Positions 25,856 through 35,233 of a DNA stretch of 64,000 nucleotides are shown piece by piece. Each line of letters starts with the position of its first letter. Position 1 is the stretch's first letter. The notes beneath the pieces are model-generated. The model saw only the letters and a list, made by a program, of their open reading frames with translations, made no database searches and was not told the origin of the DNA. The stretch comes from [Erwinia] mediterraneensis (GTDB lineage Bacteria; Pseudomonadota; Gammaproteobacteria; Enterobacterales; Enterobacteriaceae), in the NCBI RefSeq assembly GCF_900604315.1, contig NZ_LR026978.1, forward strand, positions 803,518-867,517, written 5' to 3'. A program made the translations under genes and the position numbers.

Positions 25856-26824
25856 TCAGGTCGCCGCCCGGTTTTTACAGCGCACAATATCAGCCATCAC
25901 CGCCAGCGCAATTTCCGCTGGTGTTTTACTGCCGATATCCAGCCCGATGGGGGCATGAATGCGCGCCAGCTCCTGTTCCGTTAAGCCGCCGCTCTGCGCC
26001 AGGCGCGCCAGCCGGTTCTGACTGTTGCGCAGTGATCCCATTACCCCGAGATAGAATGCCTCGGTCTGTACCGCTTCCATCATCGTCAGATCGTCCATAC
26101 GTGGATCGTGGGTCAGCGCCACGATCGCGGTATGCGCATGGCAACCGTGCCGCTCAAGGTAGCGCGCGGGAAACTGCATTTCCAGCTGACACTGCGGCGG
26201 CAGACGCGGGCGGAAATTCTCCAGCATCTCTTCACGGCTTTCGCAAATAATGGTTTCGAAGCCCAGCGCAACGGCAAACTCCGCGCAGAACAGCGCCACC
26301 GGCGAGAGCCCGGCCACAATCAGCCGCGGCGCGGCGGCGATGGTGAGTTGGATACGCTCGCCTTCGCGTTCAATTTGAGTGCTGCTGCGCCACGCTACGG
26401 TCTCCAGCGTCTCGCAACGCTGCGGCGGCGTCACCACTTTACGCAGCGCCAGATGACCGCGCAGCGCCTGCGCCAGCTGGGCCAGCCGTGCCGCGTTTTG
26501 CGCATCGGGCAGCAAATACTCAATCAGAATATCGAGTACCCCGCCGCAGGGCAGCGTACGGTTCGGCGTCAGGCCGCCATCACCGTAACGCACCACCTGA
26601 CTTTCGGCGCGAAAATCGCCGTCGCGGATACGGGCGATAAAGTCGTCTTCAATACAGCCTCCGGAAAGCGAACCGCAAAATTGCCCGGCGCGGTTAATCA
26701 CCATCAACGTGCCCGGCGGGCGCGGCGAGGAGCCAAACGTATTCAGTACGGTACAGAGCCAGATCGGCTGCGTCTGGATCCATTGCTGGCACTGGTCGAT
26801 AACCTGAAGGTCGAGATTCTGCAT
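25856..26824 (-). CDS. XdhC/CoxI-family molybdenum cofactor insertion chaperone (PaoD-like)
   Basis: 322 residues. An N-terminal XdhC_CoxI domain (LCTVLNTFGSSPRPPGTLMVI, SGGCIEDDF) is followed by a Rossmann XdhC_C domain from about 165 and the ending HAPIGLDIGSKTPAEIALAVMADI. Such proteins bind sulfurated MCD cofactor and load it into the apo-enzyme. The E. coli counterpart paoD follows paoABC on the same strand; here the gene is convergent with the oxidase operon, 15 bases apart, and is co-transcribed with the mocA-like gene. Confidence 0.9.
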   Translation of the reverse strand: MQNLDLQVIDQCQQWIQTQPIWLCTVLNTFGSSPRPPGTLMVINRAGQFCGSLSGGCIEDDFIARIRDGDFRAESQVVRYGDGGLTPNRTLPCGGVLDILIEYLLPDAQNAARLAQLAQALRGHLALRKVVTPPQRCETLETVAWRSSTQIEREGERIQLTIAAAPRLIVAGLSPVALFCAEFAVALGFETIICESREEMLENFRPRLPPQCQLEMQFPARYLERHGCHAHTAIVALTHDPRMDDLTMMEAVQTEAFYLGVMGSLRNSQNRLARLAQSGGLTEQELARIHAPIGLDIGSKTPAEIALAVMADIVRCKNRAAT

Positions 26825-27399
26825 CAGGAGGTTCCGTTACGGGTTAAAGGCAGATCAATATCCTCTACCACCCCGGGATGATTGCAGGCAATGGCAAAGG
26901 GTGGAAAACATTGCAGTACGCGACGCGCGCCCTCTTCGTCCGCCAGCCGGAGCAGCGCTGCGCGCGCGGGCGCGGCAAAGCCCACCGGATGACCGGGTTG
27001 ACCGCGCCAGAAAGGGCGCGCGCTGGCATGCTGCCGCAGCGCCTGCGCCACACAACGGATGATTTCCGGCGGTATCCGTGGCATATCCGCCAGCAAGACG
27101 ATCCAGCCGTGCCAGTCATCACGCAGGCGTACCCCCGTTGCGATCGTTTCGCCCAGCGACGTTGAGGCGATCGGGCAGCAGGGAATCGCCAGTTGCTGGC
27201 AGTGTTGCTGAATAAAGCCATCGTCAGGACGGGTGATGACCTGAACCGGCAAGCCGGACGCCCGGGCATTGGCCAGGCTGTGATGAAACAGCGTCTCCCC
27301 GTCCGTCAGCCGCTGCGCGAGTTTGCTCCCCTGCCCGCCCGCAGCGCGATAGCGGCGACCTGAGCCTGCAGCGGCCAGTATGATACCGGTGGTGCCCAT
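26824..27399 (-). CDS. mocA: Molybdenum cofactor cytidylyltransferase, MocA-like
   Basis: 191 residues of the MobA-like NTP transferase fold. ILAAAGSGRR near the N terminus is the nucleotide-binding loop, LLADMP the metal-binding segment, and GQPGHPVGF plus VEDIDLP the product-side motifs. MocA attaches CMP to molybdopterin to make MCD, the cofactor the paoC-like subunit needs. The stop overlaps the xdhC-like ATG (TGATG), so synthesis and insertion of the cofactor are coupled. Substrate preference CTP over GTP is inferred from context. Confidence 0.85.
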   Translation of the reverse strand: MGTTGIILAAAGSGRRYRAAGGQGSKLAQRLTDGETLFHHSLANARASGLPVQVITRPDDGFIQQHCQQLAIPCCPIASTSLGETIATGVRLRDDWHGWIVLLADMPRIPPEIIRCVAQALRQHASARPFWRGQPGHPVGFAAPARAALLRLADEEGARRVLQCFPPFAIACNHPGVVEDIDLPLTRNGTS

Positions 27400-27995
27400 T
27401 CTGTCGGCCCTCGCTGTGATTTTTCTGTTACTCCAGCGTAGCGGAAAATGGTGCTGGCCGCTGGCCCTTTCTGCCGCACGGCCTTGCCGGAGCAGGCGCA
27501 GCGCTTTGAAACAGAATAAAAAAATGCAGGGTTATTATGCCTGCCAGCAGGGCGTTGTGAATATCTGCCGGGAAATGACGATAACCACGGGTTAATATGC
27601 GCGGCAATGGCGTTTTTAGCGCTATTCATCGACTGAAACGGCGAATAATGATGGTGTTACCGCTCCTTATCAGGTGAAAAAACTGACATTAACTGATTGA
27701 ATATTTGCTTTTTTCTCTCGCCAGCCAGAGGCAGAAAAATCAACAGCATGATGAAAAGTTAACGAATGTAGTCGTTATTCCACAGGCTACCCGCCTTTGC
27801 ATTATCATTTCACATTATATTTGCCCATAAAGATATCAGGATTCCTTTTCATAAAACCGCCATCATTCGCCATGGAAATATCAACAACTGGCATCCTGTT
27901 GCTTTTTTACTGGCGAAAAACAGGTGACCTGTATTTCTGGCGTTTCTGAACAGGCAACATCAGAAGAAAATAGTGTAAATAAGGAGTTGTATTTT
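27400..27995. other. 596-base spacer before the fimbrial operon
   Basis: Lies between the divergent mocA-like gene and the first fimbrial subunit. No supported coding frame. The last 200 bases are AT-rich and partly resemble the spacer at 28850-29038, so promoter and leader of the subunit gene seem to have been duplicated with it. Confidence 0.5.
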
Positions 27996-28694
27996 ATGTC
28001 AGTTAAAATACCGGGTAAAATTGCCGGATTGTGCCTGCTGGCGGCTTCTGCTCAATTTTCTGCGCAGGCACAAGACCGGGCCCATCTGTATATTATGGGC
28101 AGCGTAATCCCCAGCGCCTGTGAACTGAGCATCACCAATGCAAATGTCGATTTTACCGGTCTTACCGTCGGTGGGTTTCAGGACCATTCCGGCTACGGTG
28201 TATATACCGCGCGGGAAAAAAACGTGCCTTTTAACATTACCTGTAACGGCCCAACCCGGGTAGCGCTGTCAGCACAGGCCGACAAGATGCCCACAACCGG
28301 GCTGGCGGCATTCCCCACCTATGACAGCCCGGGTAGCGAGCGTACCCAAAAGGCTAATGAGCAGATCTCGCTTGCCGTGGATGCACAAGCGAAAGATATT
28401 GCGGTCGGCACCATTATGCTGAAATCCAGTGAGATTCGCCTGGATGAAAACACCCCCGAATCTATCCTGACATCAACGGATAACCAGGCGACCTGGACCG
28501 CGGCCAAAAAGATCATTATGCGTCAGGATAATTCAGGTTTTTATTCCTGGGGCACTCCTGTTAAGCCTGAGGCGGCGAAAAACATCAGTGGCTCCTTAAT
28601 TATCAACGTGAATATCGATCATGAAGCCGTTGATAGAATGGAAAACTCACTTACCTTTAGCGGCGGAACCACGCTTATTTTACACTACCTGTAA
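27996..28694 (+). CDS. DUF1120 fimbrial subunit, first copy
   Basis: 232 residues from the ATG with AAGGAG 9 bases before it. The Sec signal peptide ends SAQAQ-DRA. The mature part begins with a strand-rich segment and SACELSITNANVDFTGL. Two Cys (CELS, ITCNG) fit the disulfide of chaperone-usher pilins, and the end TLILHYL fits the terminal beta strand. DUF1120 proteins are pilin-like subunits of the yhc-type chaperone-usher systems. Over half of the residues match the next gene, so the pair is a tandem duplication. Confidence 0.85.
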   Translation: MSVKIPGKIAGLCLLAASAQFSAQAQDRAHLYIMGSVIPSACELSITNANVDFTGLTVGGFQDHSGYGVYTAREKNVPFNITCNGPTRVALSAQADKMPTTGLAAFPTYDSPGSERTQKANEQISLAVDAQAKDIAVGTIMLKSSEIRLDENTPESILTSTDNQATWTAAKKIIMRQDNSGFYSWGTPVKPEAAKNISGSLIINVNIDHEAVDRMENSLTFSGGTTLILHYL

Positions 28695-28710
28695 TCGCTT
28701 CACACTATCA

Positions 28711-28741
28711 CCGCTATGCTGTCTACGGGACAGCATAGCGG
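28711..28741 (+). other. Perfect 13-bp hairpin after first DUF1120 gene
   Basis: Stem 28711-28723 with 28729-28741, loop TACGG, 16 bases after the stop. No T-run follows. It is suited to protect the subunit mRNA 3' end or to lower readthrough into downstream genes. Confidence 0.65.
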
Positions 28742-29038
28742 CTGCACCGTTATCACTCACAGTTCGAAAAGACGCCTTATCATTCATCTCATCGAATATT
28801 TAACCGGAAGCCCTTCAGCGGTGGGGAGGTTATTATTCCGTCATTATTCCTCATCATTTTTACCCATAAATCCATCAGGATGTTTTTTAAAAAAAACGCC
28901 ATTATCACCGTTAACAAGATTAACCCATCACTACCCGACTCTCTGTTTATTCCCGGGTAAACAAATAGCATCTGTTTCTGGTTTATTCACTGCCGGAATA
29001 ACGCCAGAAAGCGTAAGGTAACTAAGGAGTTTTATTCT

Positions 29039-29734
29039 ATGTCAGTCAAAATACCCGGCTACATTGCCGGATGGTGCCTGCTGGCTGCTGTTGCTCAAAG
29101 TTCTGCGCAGGCGCAAGAGAGCTCTCATCTCTCCATTCTGGGCAGCGTCATCTCCAGCGCCTGTTCACTCACGATCAGTACGCCAACGGTAGATTTTACC
29201 GGACTGACTGCTGGTGCTCTGCAGCTACATGCAGACAACGGCGTATATACCGCGCGAGAAAAAAGCGTGCCATTTAACGTGACCTGCAACGGTTTAACCT
29301 ATGTCGCGCTGTCAGCCAAAGCTGATACCCCTGCGACCACGGGCCTGACGGCTTACCCTACCTATGACAGTGGAAAAGAGGCCAGTACAAACAAGGTAAA
29401 TGAACAGATCTCTCTTGCTGTGGATGCACAAGCGAAAGATACCGTCGTGGGCACCATCATGCTGAAAGGAAGCGATGTTGTGGAAGATGGTTCGCGCCAG
29501 CAATACATTATGTACAAAGAAGATCAGACATACTGGGAACTCGCTCCGCAAAAAATTATGCGTCAGAACAGTGGCGGCTATTACAGCTGGGGGCGTAACG
29601 GGAGTACCTATGCCGGTAACGTGGTCAATGGCGTCTTTATTGTCAATGTCAATCTTGCGCAGAGCGCGGTTGATACCATGACCGATGCGCTGACCTTTAA
29701 CGGCGGCACCACCATTACCTTGCATTACGTTTAA
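29039..29734 (+). CDS. DUF1120 fimbrial subunit, second copy
   Basis: 231 residues. Signal peptide MSVKIPGYIAGWCLLAA up to AQAQE; the mature part carries SACSLTIS and VTCNG, the two pilin Cys. AAGGAG precedes the ATG. The first 26 residues and the segments VYTAREK, NEQISLAVDAQAKD, VGTIMLK and KIMRQ are shared with the upstream copy, while the loops between have diverged. That pattern suggests duplication followed by change of exposed surfaces. It lies directly before chaperone and usher genes. Confidence 0.85.
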   Translation: MSVKIPGYIAGWCLLAAVAQSSAQAQESSHLSILGSVISSACSLTISTPTVDFTGLTAGALQLHADNGVYTAREKSVPFNVTCNGLTYVALSAKADTPATTGLTAYPTYDSGKEASTNKVNEQISLAVDAQAKDTVVGTIMLKGSDVVEDGSRQQYIMYKEDQTYWELAPQKIMRQNSGGYYSWGRNGSTYAGNVVNGVFIVNVNLAQSAVDTMTDALTFNGGTTITLHYV

Positions 29735-29761
29735 CCGCTCTGCGGTCAGCGTTTCTTTTAC

Positions 29762-29783
29762 TGTCCTGCCGCCCGGCAGGACA
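29762..29783 (+). other. Hairpin between second DUF1120 gene and chaperone
   Basis: Stem 29762-29770 with 29775-29783, loop GCCC, no T-run. Same position relative to its gene as the hairpin at 28711, as expected for high subunit and lower chaperone/usher expression. Confidence 0.6.
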
Positions 29784-29802
29784 CAATCTGAGTCCGTGAC
29801 CT

Positions 29803-30531
29803 ATGTTATCGCTTACTTCTCTCCTTTCTCCACGGTGGGCAGCCTGCATGCTGGCCGCCTCTTTGCTGAGCCTGCCACTGACAGCCGGAGCGACCGGCGT
29901 TCTGCCTGAGACATCGGTGGTGATTATTAATGCCGCCCAGCAGGGCGGCAGTATCAATGTGAAAAATACCGATCCCATGCCGGTACTGCTCTATACCCGT
30001 CTGGTGACGTTACCGGACGATCCACAACCCGGTCTGGTTGTTACGCAACCGGTGGTCCGCCTGGCGGCGGGCCAGACGCAGAAGGTGCGCTTTCTCTATT
30101 CTCCAGGCGACAAGCCGACAACGGAACATTTCAGCCGGGTGGTGTTTGAAACCATTCCGGAAAAAAGAGACACCGGCGGCAATACGTTTTCTTTGTCAGT
30201 CAGCCAGGACTTGCCGGTGGTGATCGTACCTGACGAACTGATGAAGACCCGCGAGACCCCCTGGGAAAAGACCCGCTGGTCAGTGCAACAGGGCACGTTG
30301 ATGGTAACGAACGCCGGGCGTCAGGTGATGCGTTTGCAGCCGAGGGTGACGCTGCTGCCGCAGAAGCTGGGGGTCGATCTGGAGAAAAGCTATATTTTAC
30401 CCGGAGAGACGGTGCGCATCAGCCTGCCGGAAAATAGCGCCTCCGCCAGCGCGGTGCAGTTCGCGCCCGTCACCCGTTACGGGTTCGCCGTTCCGCTGCA
30501 GACCGCGCCGTTGAATGTAAAGGCGCCGTAA
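29803..30531 (+). CDS. Fimbrial periplasmic chaperone
   Basis: 242 residues with a Sec signal peptide (cleavage about TAGA-TGV). It has the two-domain PapD-like layout: VVIINAAQQGGSINVKNTD in the N-terminal domain, then FETIPEKRD and SQDLPVVIVPDEL, close to the usual conserved segments, and an Ig-like C-terminal domain. It holds pilin subunits in the periplasm and delivers them to the usher. A single base separates its stop from the usher ATG. Signal and position make the call firm; it is a divergent member. Confidence 0.88.
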   Translation: MLSLTSLLSPRWAACMLAASLLSLPLTAGATGVLPETSVVIINAAQQGGSINVKNTDPMPVLLYTRLVTLPDDPQPGLVVTQPVVRLAAGQTQKVRFLYSPGDKPTTEHFSRVVFETIPEKRDTGGNTFSLSVSQDLPVVIVPDELMKTRETPWEKTRWSVQQGTLMVTNAGRQVMRLQPRVTLLPQKLGVDLEKSYILPGETVRISLPENSASASAVQFAPVTRYGFAVPLQTAPLNVKAP

Positions 30532-30532
30532 G

Positions 30533-32977
30533 ATGGTCAGGCGTAATGCCCTGTCAGTGCTGGCGCTGATGATCGCCACGGCCATGCTGAATAACGCCCC
30601 GGCACGCGCAGCAGCAGGATTCAGCGCTGACCGCCTGCGCGCGCTGGGACTCTCCCCGGCACTGGGCGACTACTTTGCTGATGGTAACCGCTTTCTGCCG
30701 GGTAACGTGCCGGTGCAGCTCAGCGTTAACGGCATCGCGCGCGGTGAACATCAACTGCGCTTCGGCGCGAACGGCCAGTTGTGCGCCAGCGCCGCGATGC
30801 TGGATGCTGCTGGCCTGCGCGTTCCGGCGCAGGCGGAGAAGGCGCAAGGCTGTCCGGACGTGGCTGACTGGTATCCGGGGGCGCAGGTTAATGCCCTGCC
30901 GGCGGAGGCGCGGGTTGAACTGGTGGTGCCGCCGGAAGCGCTGAGATCAGGCAATGCCGGAGTAATCGCCAGTGAGAGCGGTGGAAGCGCGGCCCTGGTC
31001 AATTATGACTTTTATGCCCTGCGTAGCCGCTTTGCCGATAACCGGCTGGAGAGCCGCTATCTGAATCTGGAGAGTGGTTTTAATGCGGCTGGCTGGGCGG
31101 TGCGCAGTCATCAGAACCTGCTGGAAAGCGACGGTCGCCGGCAGTTCACCATGACCGATCTCTATGCCCGGCGCGATCTCCCTGGTCCGGGCATGCAGTT
31201 GCAAATCGGCGATCTTAACGCGGCAGGCGGTCTGGTGCCTGCACCCGCCTTTCGCGGCCTTCAGCTGGTGCCTCAGCAGGCGCTGCAGAACGAGAAGCGT
31301 GGCGTGCCGATTCACGGCACCGCACTGGTCGCCTTTTCCCGCGTTGAAGTACGTCAGAACGGGGCGCTGCTCTACTCTACCCTGCTACCGGCGGGCGCGT
31401 TTACCCTGCCCAATGTACCGGTGAACAGCCTGACCAGTGACCTGGAGGTCAGGGTAATCGGTGACGGCGCGCCGGTACAACATTTCACCGTCCCGGCTGC
31501 CGAACTGCAGCGTCAGGCTCCGGCGACACAGACGGGCCTGACGCTGGGCTTAGGCCAGGTGCGCTACAGCAGCCAGAACGATCGCGGCGCGACTCCGCCA
31601 GTACTGACCCTGAGCGGCGGCCATCAGTTATCCGCCGATAAAGGCGTTTCGGCGGGCACTGTACTCACCCCGCCTTATCAAAATCTGGCCGCCTCGCTGA
31701 GTCTGGCAACCCAGGCATCACTGCTGTGGAACCTGCAACTCTCCGCCAGCCGGGATCTGCGCCATCATAAACAGGGGACGCAGGCCTCAGCCAGGGTGCA
31801 GTGGACGCCACCCGGTCGCGGGCTGTCGCTCTCCGCCAGCGTGAGCAACTATTCCTCCGGCTATCGCGATCCCGGCGAGGCGCTGACTGAAGATGTCGCG
31901 CACTACCGCCGCCAGACCTATGCAGCCGGGCTCAGCTGGAGTCACCCTGAGGCGGGACAGTTTTCCGCCTCGCTGGCGCAAAGCCGTCTGGCCCTCAGCG
32001 GCAACAACCGTGACAGCCAGAGTTATAACCTGACCTGGGGACATGCACTGCTGGGGGGATCACTCTCGGTAAACTGGGCGCATCAGGTGGCCAGTCAGAG
32101 CAGTGCGCGCGATAACAGCGGAAGCGCGCGGCAACGGACAGACACGGACAGCGTGTTTATTAACTGGACGCGTTCGTTCGGCGGCCACGCGGTGAACAGC
32201 TATTATCGCCAGGCCGCCGCCAGCGCGGCCACGGGGCTGAGCGTTTCGGGGGCAGCAGGACGCAACGGCAGCTATTCGCTCGCTGCGGAGCAGCAACAAG
32301 GTAACGCACAGCCCGGATTGAGTGTCGGCCTCAATCGTAACCTGCACTATATCCAGGCAGGTATGGCGGCTGGCCGCAACGGTTCGCACAGCGATAATTT
32401 CTCTCTGTCTCTTTCGGGCGGGCTGGTAGCCCATCGCCACGGCGTGACCGCCACCCTTTATCACACTGGTGATACCTTTGGTCTCGCTCAACTAATCCCG
32501 CCCCGCAGCGGCGTAGAGTTACAAACCCTGCAGGGGCCCGCCTATACCGATCCCTGGGGCTACGCAGTGATCCCCACTATCGCCTCGTGGCAGAGCGGTA
32601 GCGTGCAGCTCAATACAGATTCCCTGCCGCCGCAGCTGGATGTGGCGAACGGCTACTACAGCGTGCTGCCCGCCTATGCAGCGGTGCCTGAAATGCGTTT
32701 CCGTTTGCTCAGCGGCAGGCGCGTGATGTTGCATCTCAGCGAAGCGACCCGGGGCAGCGCCGTGACCACACCGACCGGGGAGTATGTCACTACGGCCGTG
32801 GATAACGGGATGGTGTTTATCAGTGACATCACCACGACCCCGGAACTGGTGGTACACCCGGACGGAAAAAATCGTGCGTGCCGGATGCGCTACCGGTTGC
32901 CAGAGAAGGTGCCGCAAGGCGTGATGTTTGAAACTCTGCAGGCCAGCTGTGAATGGCTTGCAGCCACAGAGGGGTAA
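30533..32977 (+). CDS. Outer membrane fimbrial usher
   Basis: 814 residues with a signal peptide (to about ARAAA). The N-terminal domain (about 25-160) has FADGNRFLPGNVPVQLSVNG, followed by a beta-barrel and plug region and a C-terminal domain ending with the Cys pair of CRMRYRLP and ASCEWL. It forms the pore through which subunits are polymerised and secreted. The length is in the usual range of 800-880. Fourth gene of the operon; the next gene begins 6 bases after it. Confidence 0.9.
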   Translation: MVRRNALSVLALMIATAMLNNAPARAAAGFSADRLRALGLSPALGDYFADGNRFLPGNVPVQLSVNGIARGEHQLRFGANGQLCASAAMLDAAGLRVPAQAEKAQGCPDVADWYPGAQVNALPAEARVELVVPPEALRSGNAGVIASESGGSAALVNYDFYALRSRFADNRLESRYLNLESGFNAAGWAVRSHQNLLESDGRRQFTMTDLYARRDLPGPGMQLQIGDLNAAGGLVPAPAFRGLQLVPQQALQNEKRGVPIHGTALVAFSRVEVRQNGALLYSTLLPAGAFTLPNVPVNSLTSDLEVRVIGDGAPVQHFTVPAAELQRQAPATQTGLTLGLGQVRYSSQNDRGATPPVLTLSGGHQLSADKGVSAGTVLTPPYQNLAASLSLATQASLLWNLQLSASRDLRHHKQGTQASARVQWTPPGRGLSLSASVSNYSSGYRDPGEALTEDVAHYRRQTYAAGLSWSHPEAGQFSASLAQSRLALSGNNRDSQSYNLTWGHALLGGSLSVNWAHQVASQSSARDNSGSARQRTDTDSVFINWTRSFGGHAVNSYYRQAAASAATGLSVSGAAGRNGSYSLAAEQQQGNAQPGLSVGLNRNLHYIQAGMAAGRNGSHSDNFSLSLSGGLVAHRHGVTATLYHTGDTFGLAQLIPPRSGVELQTLQGPAYTDPWGYAVIPTIASWQSGSVQLNTDSLPPQLDVANGYYSVLPAYAAVPEMRFRLLSGRRVMLHLSEATRGSAVTTPTGEYVTTAVDNGMVFISDITTTPELVVHPDGKNRACRMRYRLPEKVPQGVMFETLQASCEWLAATEG

Positions 32978-32983
32978 AAATGG

Positions 32984-33475
32984 ATGTTGAATAATATTGT
33001 ACGGCTGATGTCAGCTGCGCTGGTCAGCCTGACGCTCAGCGCACCGGTGCTGGCAGAGTGCGAAGTGCTGTTCGCATCGCCCGATATCAACTTCGGCACG
33101 CTGCAGGGCGAGCAGGCAAAACAGCCGCTGGAGAAAGAGGTGGCGCTTAATGTTTACTGCGATCGAAGCGGACGCCCGCAGGTATGGTTTCTGCTGCCGT
33201 CACGGCTGGAAGGCGTCGCGGTGAAGAAGGTCATGGTGAAGGGTCAGCCCGTAAGCTGGGCAACGGCGGGCGAAGGGTGTCGCGGCAGAGAAAGAGAGTG
33301 CACCCGCTGGCTGTCGGGCGGGCAGCGCGTCACGGTGACGCCCGACGAACCTCTCCAGGCGCAGGAGCTCCTGACGATCAGCCTGCAAGTCAAAATCGTG
33401 CCGCGGCGCAAAGGAGAAGCGGTCACTGATGCCACCCGGATTGAGACGGGGCTGGAAGCCGGCGCGTTGCTGTAA
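32984..33475 (+). CDS. Putative minor fimbrial subunit or tip protein
   Basis: 163 residues with a signal peptide (MLNNIVRLMSAALVSLTLSA, cleavage after VLA). The mature form begins ECEVLFASPDINFGTL, typical of a pilin-like strand A with the first Cys, and NVYCDRSGRP gives a partner Cys; two further Cys follow (GCRGRERECTRW). It closes the operon after the usher, where minor subunits or adhesins usually lie. I do not recognise a more precise family. Confidence 0.65.
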   Translation: MLNNIVRLMSAALVSLTLSAPVLAECEVLFASPDINFGTLQGEQAKQPLEKEVALNVYCDRSGRPQVWFLLPSRLEGVAVKKVMVKGQPVSWATAGEGCRGRERECTRWLSGGQRVTVTPDEPLQAQELLTISLQVKIVPRRKGEAVTDATRIETGLEAGALL

Positions 33476-33544
33476 TAAGAGTGACGATGGGCGTGTCAGC
33501 CACCGCGCTGCGCGCTTCATCGCCGCCTTTATCGCCTCTGCCTG

Positions 33545-34855
33545 TCAGGCAGTCTCTTCATCCAGCGCACGCAGGTGATCGTCTTTATTCAGCGTTAACA
33601 GCGCAACGATACTGACCACGGCTGTCGCCATCACATACCAGGCCGGGATATCCAGATTGCCGGTTTGCTGAATCAGGCCGGTGATAATCAGACCGGCACA
33701 GCCCGAAAAGACAGCATTTGAGAGTGAATAAGCCAGCCCAAGTCCGGTATAGCGTACGCGGGTAGGAAACATTTCTGACAACATGGCTGGACCCGGCCCC
33801 GCCAGCAGCCCCACAAGGCTGCCCGCGATAAAGACAACTATACCCTTTGTCAGCAGCGTCGACGATTCCGCCTGCAGAATATGAAGCAGGGGCAGCGCCA
33901 GCACCAGCAGAAGTACGGCGGCCGCTATCATTACCGTGCGACGACCCATTTTATCACTGAGTATTCCTGCCGGTATGATGGTCGTGGCAAAACCCAGATT
34001 AGAGATAACGGCGATTAGCAGCGCCTGGTTAAATCCGGTATGCAGTGAAGACTGAAGATAGGTAGGCATAATCACCAGGTAGGTATAGCCCGCTGCCGAC
34101 CAGACCATCACCCGGCAGATACCGCTCAGGATGGTTTTCACGTTATCTCCCACCGGGGCTTTTTCTTGCTGCGGCCGGGTGGCCTCGTTTTTTTTCTGCT
34201 GCAGGAAAGCGGGGGTTTCTTCCATATGTAAGCGCAACCAGAGAGCGACCCCACCCAGAGGCAGCGCCAGGAAGAACGGAATACGCCAGCCCCAGCTCAG
34301 CATCTCCTCATGGCTCAACAAAGCAGACAGCAAGGCCACAATGCCAGCCCCGGTCAGCAACCCGAGCGCCACCGTGAATGATTGCCAGGCGCCGAACAGG
34401 CCCCGTTTGCCGCGCGGTGCAAACTCGGTCATTAATGACACGGCCCCACCATATTCGCCCCCGGCAAACAGCCCCTGCAGAATACGCAGCCCGGTAACGA
34501 TCAACGGCGCGGCCACGCCAATGCTGGCGTAAGTGGGCACCAGCCCTAATGCTACCGTGGCCAGCGTCATCATCACCAGCACGAACACCAGGGTCGGCTT
34601 ACGTCCGATCCGGTCTCCCATGCGACCAAAAACAATGGCGCCCAGCGGACGAAAGAAAAAGGCGATGGCAAAGGAGGCGTAGGTCAGGATGATCCCGGTC
34701 AGCTCCGCCTCGCCCTGCAGACGAAAGAAATTCTGGGCGATCAGCGTGGCGAGAAAACCATAAACCGCAAATTCGTACCACTCAATAAAGTTACCCACTG
34801 ACCCGGCTATCAGCGCGCGTTTTTGGGCAATAAGGGGGTGTTGAGGATTTTGCAT
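33545..34855 (-). CDS. MFS transporter of the metabolite:H+ symporter family (ProP/ShiA/KgtP-like)
   Basis: 436 residues with twelve predicted membrane helices. IAGSVGNFIEWYEFAVYG at the start and FFFRPLGAIVFGRMGDRIGRKPTL are diagnostic of the MHS subfamily, which imports carboxylates, shikimate or osmolytes with protons. The start at 34855 is chosen because GAGAGA precedes it and because the protein then begins with the usual short cytosolic segment. Substrate unknown. Monocistronic, convergent with the fimbrial operon. Confidence 0.87.
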   Translation of the reverse strand: MQNPQHPLIAQKRALIAGSVGNFIEWYEFAVYGFLATLIAQNFFRLQGEAELTGIILTYASFAIAFFFRPLGAIVFGRMGDRIGRKPTLVFVLVMMTLATVALGLVPTYASIGVAAPLIVTGLRILQGLFAGGEYGGAVSLMTEFAPRGKRGLFGAWQSFTVALGLLTGAGIVALLSALLSHEEMLSWGWRIPFFLALPLGGVALWLRLHMEETPAFLQQKKNEATRPQQEKAPVGDNVKTILSGICRVMVWSAAGYTYLVIMPTYLQSSLHTGFNQALLIAVISNLGFATTIIPAGILSDKMGRRTVMIAAAVLLLVLALPLLHILQAESSTLLTKGIVVFIAGSLVGLLAGPGPAMLSEMFPTRVRYTGLGLAYSLSNAVFSGCAGLIITGLIQQTGNLDIPAWYVMATAVVSIVALLTLNKDDHLRALDEETA

Positions 34856-35190
34856 CGGCAATCTCTCAGGTAAAGGTAAGTGATAAGACGTCTCTGGCCT
34901 CTGACTGCACACGGGCCTTCATCCGTCTTCCATTCCTCTGATTTACCACGATTTCGTTGTGCTGTCGCCTGCGGCGAACCTGACGCAAACAGACAGCCCG
35001 GCTTCCGGATGGCGTCTGCGCGTCATGTTTTTCAGACGGCTCTGTCGCTGCACTAAGGTGACATCATCTGGCGTAGAAAGTGACGGGTGAAAAGAAATGC
35101 ATGGCAGTAATGTATGCGCTATCTGACCTGCAACGTCCATAGTTAACCTGGCTGAGGTCGCCCGCAACTGCTGTGACCGGGGGAAAAACC
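34856..35190. other. 335-base spacer upstream of the MFS gene
   Basis: No supported gene. The part next to the MFS start must contain its promoter. Confidence 0.4.
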
Positions 35191-35224
35191 AACCGTCCCC
35201 GGTGTAAAGTAATCAGGGACGGTT
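35191..35224 (-). terminator. Terminator retained after a truncated gene
   Basis: A 9-bp stem (35191-35199 with 35216-35224). On the minus strand it is followed by GGTTTTT. It lies 10 bases after the stop of the truncated reading frame at 35234, indicating that this was once a complete transcription unit. Confidence 0.7.
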
Positions 35225-35233
35225 GCGGGAGAG

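Noticed and set aside
26108..26881. A 257-codon plus-strand frame
   Set aside because: It lies antisense to the xdhC-like gene, whose motifs are unmistakable; the frame is a shadow in GC-rich DNA.
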